From Pedobacter deserti (GTDB taxonomy: Bacteria > Bacteroidota > Bacteroidia > Sphingobacteriales > Sphingobacteriaceae), in contig NZ_JAFMZQ010000001.1 of NCBI RefSeq assembly GCF_024436415.1, positions 2,170,001 through 2,234,000 of the forward strand: a stretch of DNA of 64,000 bases. The letters are read 5' to 3'. Within the stretch, counting starts at the first letter, position 1; each line of letters starts with the position of its first letter. Positions 36,707 through 44,207 of the stretch are shown in pieces. A program made the position numbers and the translations under genes. The notes below the pieces were generated by a model, which saw only the letters and a program-made list of their open reading frames with translations, ran no database searches and had not been told where the DNA came from.

Positions 36707-36864
36707 ATGGCAACACAAGAAGACTTTAACTTCGAGAGCTTCAAGAAAGAAGCTATAGCAGGCTTATATGCCGGCAAAAAGAGACCGGCACCGACGGCGT
36801 ACTGGCGCCCATGATGAAGCATTTTCTGGAATCGATGATGACCGGTGAGCTGGAACATCATTGC
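36707..36864 (+). pseudogene. IS256-family transposase remnant (N-terminus, frameshifted)
   Basis: ATG at 36707 opens ATQEDFNFESFKKEAIAGLY, then one missing base near 36780 shifts the frame. The continuation MMKHFLESMMTGELEHH matches the conserved early block of IS256/Mutator transposases (LLEAMLEGELDAHL type). Nothing of the catalytic DDE part remains; the sequence breaks into a different element at about 36865. The bases before it (TGTGTCAATAGTGTAACTTT, 36670-36689) resemble an IS terminal repeat. Confidence 0.65.
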
Positions 36865-36941
36865 CTCTTGAGAGTCGCTAATAGCTACAGGCTCATTAAA
36901 GTTTGTGGATGCAACAGGATAGCCAAATTATGTTTATCCTG

Positions 36942-37115
36942 TCACTTACCTATTGTGCTATTAGGCAAACCATATTTTCGAGCAGCAACTCTTCGGCTCA
37001 ATAGCCCACTGTCTATCTCGCTGAGAATTTTCTCCTTGGCGCGCTCATCAAGTCTGCCCCATGGCTTCCTGTTTGAAAGGGTGACTTTTGCTTTCTTTAC
37101 TGATTTCGCTTTCAT
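36942..37115 (-). pseudogene. transposase HTH fragment (IS3 OrfA-like)
   Basis: 57 codons from ATG 37115 to TGA 36944: basic start, then GRLDERAKEKILSEIDSGLL, SRRVAARKYGLPNSTIGK. This is the N-terminal helix-turn-helix of IS3-type OrfA or a related transposase, cut after the first domain. It lies tail to tail with the IS256 remnant, so one element probably inserted into the other. Confidence 0.55.
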
Positions 37116-37336
37116 TATCGTTAGGAATTAATGACAAGCTATAGCAGGACGAGACAAGATTCAAAGAATATATAATTTACTGGTATTTATCAAGTGGTGG
37201 CCTTGCTGGGATCATTCGCTCACATTAAACACACATCAGACACATTTCCTTCACAAAAAGGTACCCTATTGTGGCTTAATTGTGAACAAGGTGTGAACGA
37301 AGTGTGAGCCAGCATTTACTCAGGTAGCTTCGAAGG

Positions 37337-37534
37337 GTGTTCATGTTACGGGTGTTACTTATGCGGGCTCAGAATTTTTTATGTACACGGCGTCCCCAAA
37401 ATGAGTTTTTCTCTATCAAAAAGGATATGGAAAAAAATGGCAAAGAGAAGACGTTTTTTTCTGAAAGCAATGCTTGTGAACATATCTATGAGTACTTTAG
37501 AAAGCAGAGAGAGATAGAGAGCAAATTCTCCTGA
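37337..37534 (+). pseudogene. degenerate fragment with charged C-terminus
   Basis: A 65-codon frame. Only the later half looks like protein: NEFFSIKKDMEKNGKEK, FFSESNACEHIYEYFRKQRE. The opening residues are low-quality. Probably the end of an immunity-like gene fused to junk. Between 37136 and 37336 I see only short direct repeats (TGTGAAC twice, TGTGAGC) with an imperfect inverted partner near 37218-37230, possibly IS debris. Confidence 0.3.
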
Positions 37535-37569
37535 AGAATTCTGATGAGGTACTTGAAGCTTCATTTCGG

Positions 37570-37894
37570 TTAAGACATCATTAGCAAACAGCATATTAAA
37601 CTTACAGTCCCGTTTGCTGCTATAAAAGTCAGATATAGAAATCTTTCTTTTTTTGAAAGGTGATGTTGAGCAAAGTTACGGCCATTATGAACGCTGCGAA
37701 TGACAATGCGAGAAACGCGCCCATCATAACCCCCTCACCCAGATAGTCAGGGTAGCCGTTTGGAGCCGGGTTTAGCTTGATGTTGATAAATCCAATAATA
37801 ACCACGGCCCAGACGAACAGGGTAATGGAAAATGCACTGGCAGAAAACGGTACTTTTTGAACGCGAAAAGAATTTTATTGACTACCTTTCTCAC
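37570..37894 (-). pseudogene. decayed copy of the 44208-44531 membrane gene
   Basis: Closely similar to the intact gene at 44208-44531 throughout. Here the start is GTG in place of ATG (37894), and a one-base deletion after about 14 codons shifts the frame. Part of a larger duplicated block that continues through 39301. Confidence 0.75.
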
Positions 37895-37953
37895 ATCGTT
37901 TAATACAGGAATACGAGAAAGGTAACCAGTCAAATCTTTTTAACACGCTATTG

Positions 37954-38025
37954 ATGACCAGTATTTTCTGTAGAATTTGCGGGTATAGACATGCGATAAG
38001 ACTGATGGAATGCAAATGCAAGTAA
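37954..38025 (+). pseudogene. truncated CPCC-type gene
   Basis: ATG at 37954 reads TSIFCRICGYRH, as in the intact gene 44591-44848, then jumps to sequence matching the region just after that gene and stops at 38025. About 225 internal bases are deleted, including the CPCC zinc ligands. Confidence 0.75.
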
Positions 38026-38111
38026 TCTTCTTTGTGATATCCGATTTAATCTCTAGCTTGCTGTACAGATTAAATTTAGCTAACGTCTTAGAATAATAAA
38101 GAATTGAAGCC

Positions 38112-38204
38112 ATGAGTGAAGGTCTTGGAGCTCTATTTGGTAATGGGATGAATTTAACTGATTTCTCTGTTGAAGATTTGTGGTTTTATACAAAAAGTAT
38201 ATAA
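38112..38204 (+). CDS. short reading frame ahead of the 233-residue gene
   Basis: 30 codons (SEGLGALFGNGMNLTDFS then VEDLWFYTKSI), starting right where the duplicated leader ends and stopping six bases before the next ATG. It could be a small coupled gene or the stub of a lost one. No family recognised. Confidence 0.35.
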   Translation: MSEGLGALFGNGMNLTDFSVEDLWFYTKSI

Positions 38205-38210
38205 AGTAAG

Positions 38211-38912
38211 ATGTTTGGATTATTTAAGAAGAAGCCTTCCTTTACGACTAAGCATGTCGATTTTTTTGTAGCGCTTGTTTATAGATTGCCTGAAAGATAC
38301 AGGTTTTTACTGCCTCAGATTAATATGGAGTTTATCCTTGGCGTAAAAAAGAATATACTCGGTTATAAAGGAAGTTACACTTTTTTGCTTAATGCAAATA
38401 TTGCTCGAGACTTCAGAGATAAATCAATGCCGTCCCTACTCATCATAAAAAATTTAGGCGTTTGGAATCAACGAAGTAAAGCCTTCGAATTCGTAGAGTT
38501 ATATCTAGTGGAGGGAATGTTTTCGGGCTATAAAATGATGGCGCCTATGGAAGACTTGGATCCACATATTATAGACGTAAACTTAATTAGCGAAGACAAA
38601 TCCGGTGATGAGGACAAGCTGAATTTACAGAAGATACTTGGCATGGTAGATCCAGGTTTAGAAGAAATTTTAGATATACAGAGTACATTTAAAATAGAGA
38701 TTCCAGAGGGTGTCTTCTACGTTCTTAAGAATTTAGGAGATGGGAACTATTTGGGCGTTGACGAGAATGGGGGTGTTTACCTGCTTATACATTCACCTTA
38801 TACTGTGGAACTGGTTTTTGCTGATGTTGATAGCTTTAAATCAGCGTTACTGTCGGGTAAGACTGATATTCAAGGGCTATGTGAGTCCTTCCTGTCCAGC
38901 CGACAAGGATAA
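38211..38912 (+). CDS. immunity-like cargo protein, unrecognised
   Basis: 233 residues, acidic, no signal. Two segments: an N-terminal alpha/beta part with VYRLPERYRFLLPQINMEF and YKGSYTFLLNANIARDF, and a C-terminal part with FYVLKNLGDGNYLGVDENGG and VYLLIHSPYTVEL that resembles SUKH-like (SMI1/KNR4) immunity folds only in feel. It is the variable cargo between duplicated flanks, replacing the membrane gene found at 44964-45338 in the second copy. Intact. Immunity role inferred. Confidence 0.6.
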   Translation: MFGLFKKKPSFTTKHVDFFVALVYRLPERYRFLLPQINMEFILGVKKNILGYKGSYTFLLNANIARDFRDKSMPSLLIIKNLGVWNQRSKAFEFVELYLVEGMFSGYKMMAPMEDLDPHIIDVNLISEDKSGDEDKLNLQKILGMVDPGLEEILDIQSTFKIEIPEGVFYVLKNLGDGNYLGVDENGGVYLLIHSPYTVELVFADVDSFKSALLSGKTDIQGLCESFLSSRQG

Positions 38913-39028
38913 TATTTATGTAAATGATATGCTTATATTTGTTTATTTCACATGTTAGAGGCAGAATGTCTTGAACTACTAAGACAGGCTGGGGTTTAGC
39001 TGATCGAAGGAGATAAAAGCCTTGCAAG

Positions 39029-39301
39029 ATGATTACACTAAAGCACCTAAAAATATATAAATCTTACGATGGGGATGTCGATAGTTTTGCGCGTTGTGCG
39101 ACTAAGAAGGAGTTATCTATTATTAACGATTCTGAGTGGTTCTTTATAGATAACTTAATACAGGACTTAGTGCTTGCAGAAAAAGGCCTTGTTTCGGAAG
39201 CCTATCGGGATTTAGTTGCCTACCGGGTTGAACAAGGATGTGATAATGAGCAGACCGTACTAGAACTTAAAAAGTTAGCATGTGAACGCAGAGACATATG
39301 A
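39029..39301 (+). CDS. conserved 90-residue protein, copy 1
   Basis: 90 residues, nearly identical to 45364-45633. Contains LKHLKIYKSYDGDVDSFARC, WFFIDNLIQDLVLAEKGLVS and AYRDLVAYRVEQGCDNEQTV. Mostly helical and soluble. No named family recognised. It closes both copies of the duplicated block, so it may be the constant partner of the variable cargo gene. Its TGA overlaps the ATG of the next short frame (ATGA). Confidence 0.7.
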   Translation: MITLKHLKIYKSYDGDVDSFARCATKKELSIINDSEWFFIDNLIQDLVLAEKGLVSEAYRDLVAYRVEQGCDNEQTVLELKKLACERRDI

Positions 39302-39405
39302 GCGAATATGGTGGTCATTTGGAGGGTAGTATCGAAGCGAAATATAAATATGCTTTGAAAATGATCGATAAAAACATAATGCCTGAGGGCGTGATAAAAT
39401 CATGA
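39298..39405 (+). CDS. 35-codon coupled reading frame
   Basis: Starts on an ATGA overlap with the 90-residue gene and ends on another ATGA overlap with the next frame. Reads SEYGGHLEGSIEAKYKYALK, MIDKNIMPEGVIKS. The tight coupling on both sides argues for real translation, but it could be a leftover of a larger gene. Absent from copy 2. Confidence 0.4.
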   Translation: MSEYGGHLEGSIEAKYKYALKMIDKNIMPEGVIKS

Positions 39406-39763
39406 TTTTACGAAACTTGATCAATTTTATGATTTCCTTAAACGTGTTTGCCGGGTATTTTGCAAAAAAGTACTGGTCAAGCAACACAAACTTTTCGGAG
39501 GACTATACAAAGGGTACAGGTCTTATCACATATTTATATGTAACTGTTCAATCGTGTTATCGATTGCAGATAATTTTACTGCAGCTAAGGCTTGGATATT
39601 CTTCATGTCCATATATTTTATTGGGGTCTAGATACTCTTCAATAAAAAGATTAATTGGAGTGTAAACCATTTTGACGAGAGTGGCTTCAAAGACTATTTT
39701 TTCCTGTTTTGGATTTACCTGATTGTCGGTTTAGGGTCGCTGTTTATGTTATCCGCAGGATAA
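39402..39763 (+). pseudogene. broken membrane-protein gene
   Basis: Frame 1 begins ILRNLINFMISLNVFAGYFA and runs to a shift near 39525. A second frame continues with VLSIADNFTAAKAWIFFMS and is interrupted by TAG at 39629-39631, then FFLFWIYLIVGLGSLFML to TAA 39761-39763. Together they describe a small integral membrane protein with three or four spans, now inactivated by one frameshift and one stop. Between 39764 and 39851 nothing is seen. Confidence 0.55.
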
Positions 39764-39851
39764 ATAGCTTAACCATCAAGTCAAGTTGAAATAATTTGAC
39801 CTTGAAAGACGGAATAGAACATTTTGATAAAAATTTTTCGAAGTTAGATGG

Positions 39852-40313
39852 ATGAAATATAAAGATGCAATTAACAGCTGTTACACGGAGGCTGTGCAAG
39901 GGTTAAACGAGTCCATTCTTGGGGATAAAGACGCATGGTTCCGGCACATAACCAATTTGCCAACCCATCTTCAGGTTGTATATACCGTTGTTGTTTTTCA
40001 CAAGCAGGTAATTAACGGGGGGCTTCATCAATTCTTCTTCAACTCTTATGGTCAGTTTGCTTACATAACTGTAAATCACTTAAAACTGATCGGAGCTTTT
40101 AAATCAGCGCAAATTTTAGAGGACGCATTAGGATTAGTAAATACTGGTCAGCTCAGTACAGAGGAATTTAGAGAAAAGGTATTTAATAGAGCACTCCCGG
40201 GAATAGTTGACTTTGATGAGGATTTGTTCGACGCATTAGAAAAATTAGACGATGCGTACGACGAATTAGATGAAGATTTAGAAAATCTTCTTACCAGCTA
40301 TTTAGATAGTTGA
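39852..40313 (+). CDS. DUF4375 (DMP19-like) protein, probable immunity
   Basis: 153 residues. The family core is visible: LPTHLQVVYTVVVFHKQVIN, GGLHQFFFNSYGQFA, then HLKLIGAFKSAQILEDAL and an acidic tail (DFDEDLFDALEKLDDAYDEL). DUF4375/DMP19-like proteins are frequent next to polymorphic toxins, by recollection. Intact and full length. No partner toxin gene here. Confidence 0.75.
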   Translation: MKYKDAINSCYTEAVQGLNESILGDKDAWFRHITNLPTHLQVVYTVVVFHKQVINGGLHQFFFNSYGQFAYITVNHLKLIGAFKSAQILEDALGLVNTGQLSTEEFREKVFNRALPGIVDFDEDLFDALEKLDDAYDELDEDLENLLTSYLDS

Positions 40314-40411
40314 TGTACCCGGGAGTAGAACCCTGCAAAGCTTGCAGGAGAACTGTATGTTAAAAATTGCAGGTACAAAAACAGAATTGCTAAACATTGA
40401 GGTCTAAACAA

Positions 40412-40492
40412 GAAAAGATACTTAATATAGAATTAGAGGGTAATCACAATTGCTTTGTTAGCGAAACCGAAATATTGGTTCACAATTTATAA
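40412..40492 (+). pseudogene. end of a pretoxin HINT domain (remnant)
   Basis: No start codon; the frame reads EKILNIELEGNHNCFVSETE then ILVHNL and stops at 40492. The pattern IELEGNHN.FV...ILVHN is the conserved C-terminal block of PT-HINT domains, which sit just before the toxin tip in secreted polymorphic toxins. Another frame upstream (LKIAGTKTELLNIEV) is a second damaged piece of the same block. It ends seven bases before the DUF1493 gene. Confidence 0.6.
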
Positions 40493-40498
40493 GATCAA

Positions 40499-40828
40499 AT
40501 GGATAATGAGATATTTAACCAGCTAAAATCCCTGATAATTGAAATGAGAGGTAGGTATAAAATAGAGCTTACAAGAGATACTCAATTGGAAAGAGACTTA
40601 AAAATTACTGGTGATGATGCATTAGAATTTTTTGAAGAGTTCGGAAAAAGGTTTGATATAGATACTGAAGACCTAGAATTATCAGAGTATTTTGCTCCAG
40701 AGGGAAGCTTTTCTTTGTATAAATTAATTTTCACTGGAAAGGAAACTAAGAAGAAGGTGATAACATTAGGGCACTTAGAAAAAGCTATCGCTTTGGGGAA
40801 ATTAGACGGAAACGTCCTGGGAGATTAG
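40499..40828 (+). CDS. DUF1493 protein, probable immunity
   Basis: 109 residues, acyl-carrier-like helical fold: LTRDTQLERDLKITGDDALE (about 25-44), FFEEFGKRFDIDTEDLELSE, YFAPEGSF. This matches DUF1493 over its full length. The family serine for phosphopantetheine is not in the usual DSL form, as expected for DUF1493. It directly follows a HINT-domain remnant, so it was probably the immunity gene of a now-deleted toxin tip. Ends before a strong hairpin. Confidence 0.75.
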   Translation: MDNEIFNQLKSLIIEMRGRYKIELTRDTQLERDLKITGDDALEFFEEFGKRFDIDTEDLELSEYFAPEGSFSLYKLIFTGKETKKKVITLGHLEKAIALGKLDGNVLGD

Positions 40829-40873
40829 CCGATCTTTTCCGTGCGGGTTTAGAATCCGCCGCTAAAGTCTGAA

Positions 40874-40915
40874 AATACAAACGCCTGGTTCTTCAATGAG
40901 CCAGGCGTTTGTATT
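40874..40915 (+). terminator. 18-bp hairpin at the island's right end
   Basis: Stem 40874-40891 pairs with 40898-40915 (one G-T pair), loop TTCAAT. No T run of length follows, so termination strength is uncertain. It lies ten bases before the duplicated kduD end. Confidence 0.5.
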
Positions 40916-40925
40916 CCCGAGCGAT

Positions 40926-40998
40926 CCTGGCATCAGCCACATCAGATTACATGCAAGGTGCCGTTATGACGGTTGATCGGGGCTGGATGGGGCAGTAA
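40926..40998 (+). repeat. right copy of duplicated kduD 3' end
   Basis: Same length as 34627-34699 without gaps; ten mismatches by my count, and the frame and stop are preserved, but there is no kduD body before it. Marks the right junction of the 6.2-kb segment. Confidence 0.85.
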
Positions 40999-41803
40999 AC
41001 TTTACCGAGCTGCTTGTCCAGGGGTTTGACACCAAACGATTGCTTTCCTTAATGACTGGAGGAGGCACGAATTCGCCAGGCACAATAATGGCCCCCAATA
41101 TAGCTGCCGGAGAAAATTCTTTGCAGTTGTAACTGTATCTTACATTGTCGGCAGATACTTCATAAAATAGCAGGCCTATAGCTGCGGTGCATAAACATCC
41201 CTGTGGAACCTCAAAGGTAAACTCCTGTGCCGGTACAATGCCCTGTTCCCGGTTAATGATCAGCTCTTGTGTTTGCAGAGCAGAAGTCAGCCCCTCATAA
41301 AGGGCTATTCGCGAAACCGCAACCCTCAACACACAAAGCTTGGTTGTGTCTGGAAACAGCAGATTCGAACCAATCTCCAGTTCAGGAATGCTAACCTTCA
41401 GACTTGTACCCTCTAATGTCACCTCCGGCATTACCCACAGCGTATTTTCCAGCGGCGATTTGATGTTGAAATTGAAACCTGCCAATCTGCTGAAACTATC
41501 CTCCTGAAAGGAATAGGTCTGCGTCTCCTTATCGAAACAATGCATAAGCACATCCCTAACCGGCGTGTTGAAGCGGTTTACCATGCCCGAATCATTGTCG
41601 AGCCCGTACAGGTAACCCAGCTGTGTCCTGATGTCGCAAGCCAGTGAGCTCGCTTTTCCAAATACCCCGGCGCTCGCTTTGGTTGCCTTAGTTTGCTTAA
41701 CCCTGCTTGCCTTGATTTGTAAGATCGTTGAACCGTCCCTTCCCCGTCGGGCAACCAGGTTTCCCATAAGCCCGGATAAGTGTTTTCCTTTAAATTGTGC
41801 CAT
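40964..41803 (-). CDS. unknown protein, DUF6266-like
   Basis: 279 residues. N-terminus is basic and glycine-rich (FKGKHLSGLMGNLVARRGRD), then FGKASSLACDIRTQLGYLY and strands such as NTLWVMPEVTLEGTSLKVSI. The opening resembles DUF6266-type Bacteroidota proteins, weakly. No signal peptide. Its last 12 or so codons lie in antisense of the duplicated kduD end, so this was probably the original convergent neighbour of kduD before the accessory segment entered. Confidence 0.6.
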   Translation of the reverse strand: MAQFKGKHLSGLMGNLVARRGRDGSTILQIKASRVKQTKATKASAGVFGKASSLACDIRTQLGYLYGLDNDSGMVNRFNTPVRDVLMHCFDKETQTYSFQEDSFSRLAGFNFNIKSPLENTLWVMPEVTLEGTSLKVSIPELEIGSNLLFPDTTKLCVLRVAVSRIALYEGLTSALQTQELIINREQGIVPAQEFTFEVPQGCLCTAAIGLLFYEVSADNVRYSYNCKEFSPAAILGAIIVPGEFVPPPVIKESNRLVSNPWTSSSVKFTAPSSPDQPS

Positions 41804-41990
41804 AATGTTTAGTATTGATTGTTTTTATTTTTAAGTTTATGAATTGAATATAGGCAATTAATTCAATCTTTTGTTACGTTTATCTTAAATTTTTTTACAT
41901 CGCTAGTTATGGTAAGTATTTAGACCGGCTGGGCTAAGTAACTACTTAGTAGTATATGAGTGGGCGTTGCTACCATAATGCAACCGCAGT

Positions 41991-42023
41991 GAGTCCGCCT
42001 TTTTTCAGGAAAAAGGCGGACTC
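41991..42023. repeat. 14-bp inverted repeat (hairpin)
   Basis: GAGTCCGCCTTTTT (41991-42004) and AAAAAGGCGGACTC (42010-42023) pair perfectly around a five-base loop. It sits in the 477-base gene-free stretch 41804-42280. The rest of that stretch is AT-rich with a small palindrome ACTACTTAGTAGT near 41941 and no gene that I can support. Confidence 0.8.
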
Positions 42024-42061
42024 ACCCCGGACTCATGGCGGACTCATGGCGGACTCACATG
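42018..42061 (+). repeat. four tandem 11-bp repeats
   Basis: Units at 42018, 42029, 42040 and 42051: GGACTCACCCC, GGACTCATGGC, GGACTCATGGC, GGACTCACATG. The first unit overlaps the right arm of the hairpin. Eleven bases is close to one helical turn, so a protein could bind along one face. Confidence 0.8.
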
Positions 42062-42280
42062 CTTCGGAGTGGCTACCATGTCTTAACTATTTGGACGTGA
42101 AATCGACAGGAATTGAGAAATCTTCAGAGTTTGTTAACTTCTGAATAAAACCGGGCAAGCCAGACCAATAAAATCCAGAATGTTAATAGGTGTTAAATAT
42201 TGAATTAGAAGGAGAAATATCTGCTTATTGTGCGTAATTTGCTCAGGAAATTTATCAAATATAATTAGTTCTCAATAAAT

Positions 42281-42592
42281 ATGGTAAGGTTTATTTTCTT
42301 GATCCCGCTGTTACTTGCAGTATCTGCTTGTAAAAAAGAGTACAGTAATGATGATGTGACGCTCTACACCTGGAACAGGGAGTTGTACAGGGCGAGAGTG
42401 CATCCAGATGGCCCGGCAACCTTCAGTAATAGTGATCCCAAGGTTGTAAGAAATACTGATGCCGTATTTATGCGTGAAGATATCATCACTCTTACTGAAT
42501 ACAAAAAGGACCGACAGCAGGACAGTATCTTTAATGCGAGCGGAAGGACTTTGGCCTATAAATATAAAAAGCTCGACAGGGTAAATAGATAA
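42281..42592 (+). CDS. small lipoprotein
   Basis: 103 residues. Lipoprotein signal IFLIPLLLAVSAC with Cys17 in lipobox VSAC. Mature part polar with YTWNRELYRARVHPDGPATF and ITLTEYKKDRQQD. Unknown family. Separated from the next secreted gene by 94 bases. Confidence 0.6.
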   Translation: MVRFIFLIPLLLAVSACKKEYSNDDVTLYTWNRELYRARVHPDGPATFSNSDPKVVRNTDAVFMREDIITLTEYKKDRQQDSIFNASGRTLAYKYKKLDRVNR

Positions 42593-42686
42593 TGCTTATC
42601 CAGTACGTAAGTGGTCAGTAATTCCGCACTTATGTTGTATTAAAATAGTATAGTTTATATATTAACCCTAAATAAAAAATAAAATT

Positions 42687-43055
42687 ATGAATAGGTTAAC
42701 GCTTACTCTTCTCGGTCTTTTTTGCTTTATTTATCAAGCGAAATCGCAGCAACCTGGCCGTCAGCCGGGTAATCTCATTAAATCGGATTACAATGCTTTA
42801 GATTCCGTAGAGCGGAAATCGGTATTGGAATATCTAAAAGTTAAAATCAAAAGTGATGACGACTATAAAAAAATGATTAGTCACCAGGACTCTATGGCTT
42901 TATTTTTTAGAGGTAAGACCCGTGAAACGGTCGATACTGCAAAAATTAAAAAGCAGGCGGCACTTTTTACATTCTACTTTTCTCGGCTAAGCTTACAATA
43001 CCCAATATTGACGACGATGGATAAGGGTATGCGAAACCGGCTGCTGCGACCATAG
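42687..43055 (+). CDS. small secreted protein, unknown
   Basis: 122 residues, signal peptide at 1-20 (LLGLFCFIYQAKSQQ). Mature part helical and basic: YNALDSVERKSVLEYLKVKI and KKQAALFTFYFSRLSLQYP. No domain recognised. Probably periplasmic. Confidence 0.55.
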   Translation: MNRLTLTLLGLFCFIYQAKSQQPGRQPGNLIKSDYNALDSVERKSVLEYLKVKIKSDDDYKKMISHQDSMALFFRGKTRETVDTAKIKKQAALFTFYFSRLSLQYPILTTMDKGMRNRLLRP

Positions 43056-43185
43056 GATGATAGATGCCGCTATAGAATCCATTATCCCGTCTATCGATAA
43101 TTTGAGGGTTCGGACGGTCAACTGGGAGATTGATTGCTGAATATTGTTCAAAACAACATCAATGAAAATTAATAAGTGACGGTAA

Positions 43186-43344
43186 AATAGACGAGAATGG
43201 CGTCACTTAACAGACATTTTAAGTGGTGGAGAATATTGGCTGGAAGTCAATAAACCCGCAGATAGTGCATTTTGGGAATATTGGTTAGAAGCAGTTGATA
43301 AAGTTAGAAAGGAAGGCCCGCCACCTTTAAAGGAACTGTATTAA
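43186..43344 (+). pseudogene. toxin-tip-like remnant
   Basis: Open from 43186 to TAA 43344 without a start: LSGGEYWLEVNKPADSAFWE then YWLEAVDKVRKEGPPPLKEL. A separate frame just before reads DGKIDENGVT, so a frameshift lies between. The composition looks like the C-terminal end of a secreted toxin, 75 bases ahead of an immunity-like gene. Remaining bases 43056-43185 carry nothing I can support. Confidence 0.35.
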
Positions 43345-43419
43345 ATCAATGCTCGGTATCCGGGACTTTGTTATTTTACATCAACAAGGATATTTAAGAG
43401 ATTGGAGCCTGTATCTTAG

Positions 43420-43854
43420 ATGGTAATCCGAGTTAATTCTTTCATTTTGCAAACTATAAACTACCCTATACTGCACTTTTTTAAGACCGATAAGAATATA
43501 TATTCGAAAGCGAAGGGTCCTGAATTGGCAAGCATTTCACTTTGTGGTACCTTTAAGGATTCGTATATTTTAGATTCTCAGGGTAAATTTTTTCAAGTAC
43601 GAGGTGTAAGGAGAGTTGGATGGGCGTATTTGCTCGGGTACCATCCGCTTATGAAGGGTAGAACGGCAAGAGTAGAATATGAATTCGAGGATGTGAATCA
43701 GTTGGCACTACCCAAGTTCAAGGAATTTGTGATTGAGCGCTTGAAAAGCGGCGTGAGTAAAGGGTTCTGGGATTCGAAAAAAGACATTCCTATGCTTATA
43801 AGAAAGGTTGAAGGTGCGAGTAGCTATAGGTCTGTTGTTGAATGTTTTATTTAA
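43420..43854 (+). CDS. immunity-like protein, unrecognised
   Basis: 144 residues, basic, beta-rich: ASISLCGTFKDSYILDSQGK, FFQVRGVRRVGWAYLLGYHP, TARVEYEFEDVNQ, then a helix FKEFVIERLKSG. No signal peptide. Preceded by a toxin-tip-like remnant and followed four bases later by the first possible start of a second small gene. Immunity role inferred. Confidence 0.55.
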   Translation: MVIRVNSFILQTINYPILHFFKTDKNIYSKAKGPELASISLCGTFKDSYILDSQGKFFQVRGVRRVGWAYLLGYHPLMKGRTARVEYEFEDVNQLALPKFKEFVIERLKSGVSKGFWDSKKDIPMLIRKVEGASSYRSVVECFI

Positions 43855-43867
43855 GGACATGGGAGTT

Positions 43868-44158
43868 ATGAATAATAAGAAAGATATAGAATGGTTCAAA
43901 GAACAAATGGTCGCGGAACTGAGCGGATATGAATTTGAATTTAGATTTTTTGAAAGAGGTGATTTTGGCCCCTTAAATCAAGTTGAATTTAATTCAGAGA
44001 AAATCGGGGGTAACATAGATTTTTGGGGGCTTGGTTGGTTGGGAGTTTTCGTTTGGAGCTATGAAAAGGAAGAACAAATGCTTAATATCCTCTTGGAACC
44101 GCACAACGAGGAGGAAAAAGAAAAAGTTTTTGACGAACTCAAGGGGTTATTAAAATAG
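43868..44158 (+). CDS. immunity-like protein, unrecognised
   Basis: 96 residues from the ATG at 43868 (43859 is an alternative). Reads DIEWFKEQMVAELSGYEFEF, RFFERGDFGPLNQVEFNS, GGNIDFWGLGWLGVFVWSYE, ending in a helix EEKEKVFDELKGLLK. This compact alpha/beta layout with a tryptophan-rich sheet resembles small immunity proteins often seen near Rhs or WapA toxins. Intact. Confidence 0.6.
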   Translation: MNNKKDIEWFKEQMVAELSGYEFEFRFFERGDFGPLNQVEFNSEKIGGNIDFWGLGWLGVFVWSYEKEEQMLNILLEPHNEEEKEKVFDELKGLLK

Positions 44159-44207
44159 TAATGGTTGGCTGATGGTCACTGCATGAATAAATGATATCCA
44201 GACACGG

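Noticed and set aside
42018..42061. CRISPR-like repetition
   Set aside because: Units of 11 bases abut each other with no spacers and no cas genes nearby.
41956..42144. 62-codon frame over the hairpin and tandem repeats
   Set aside because: The translation is the repeat itself read through; no protein-like features.
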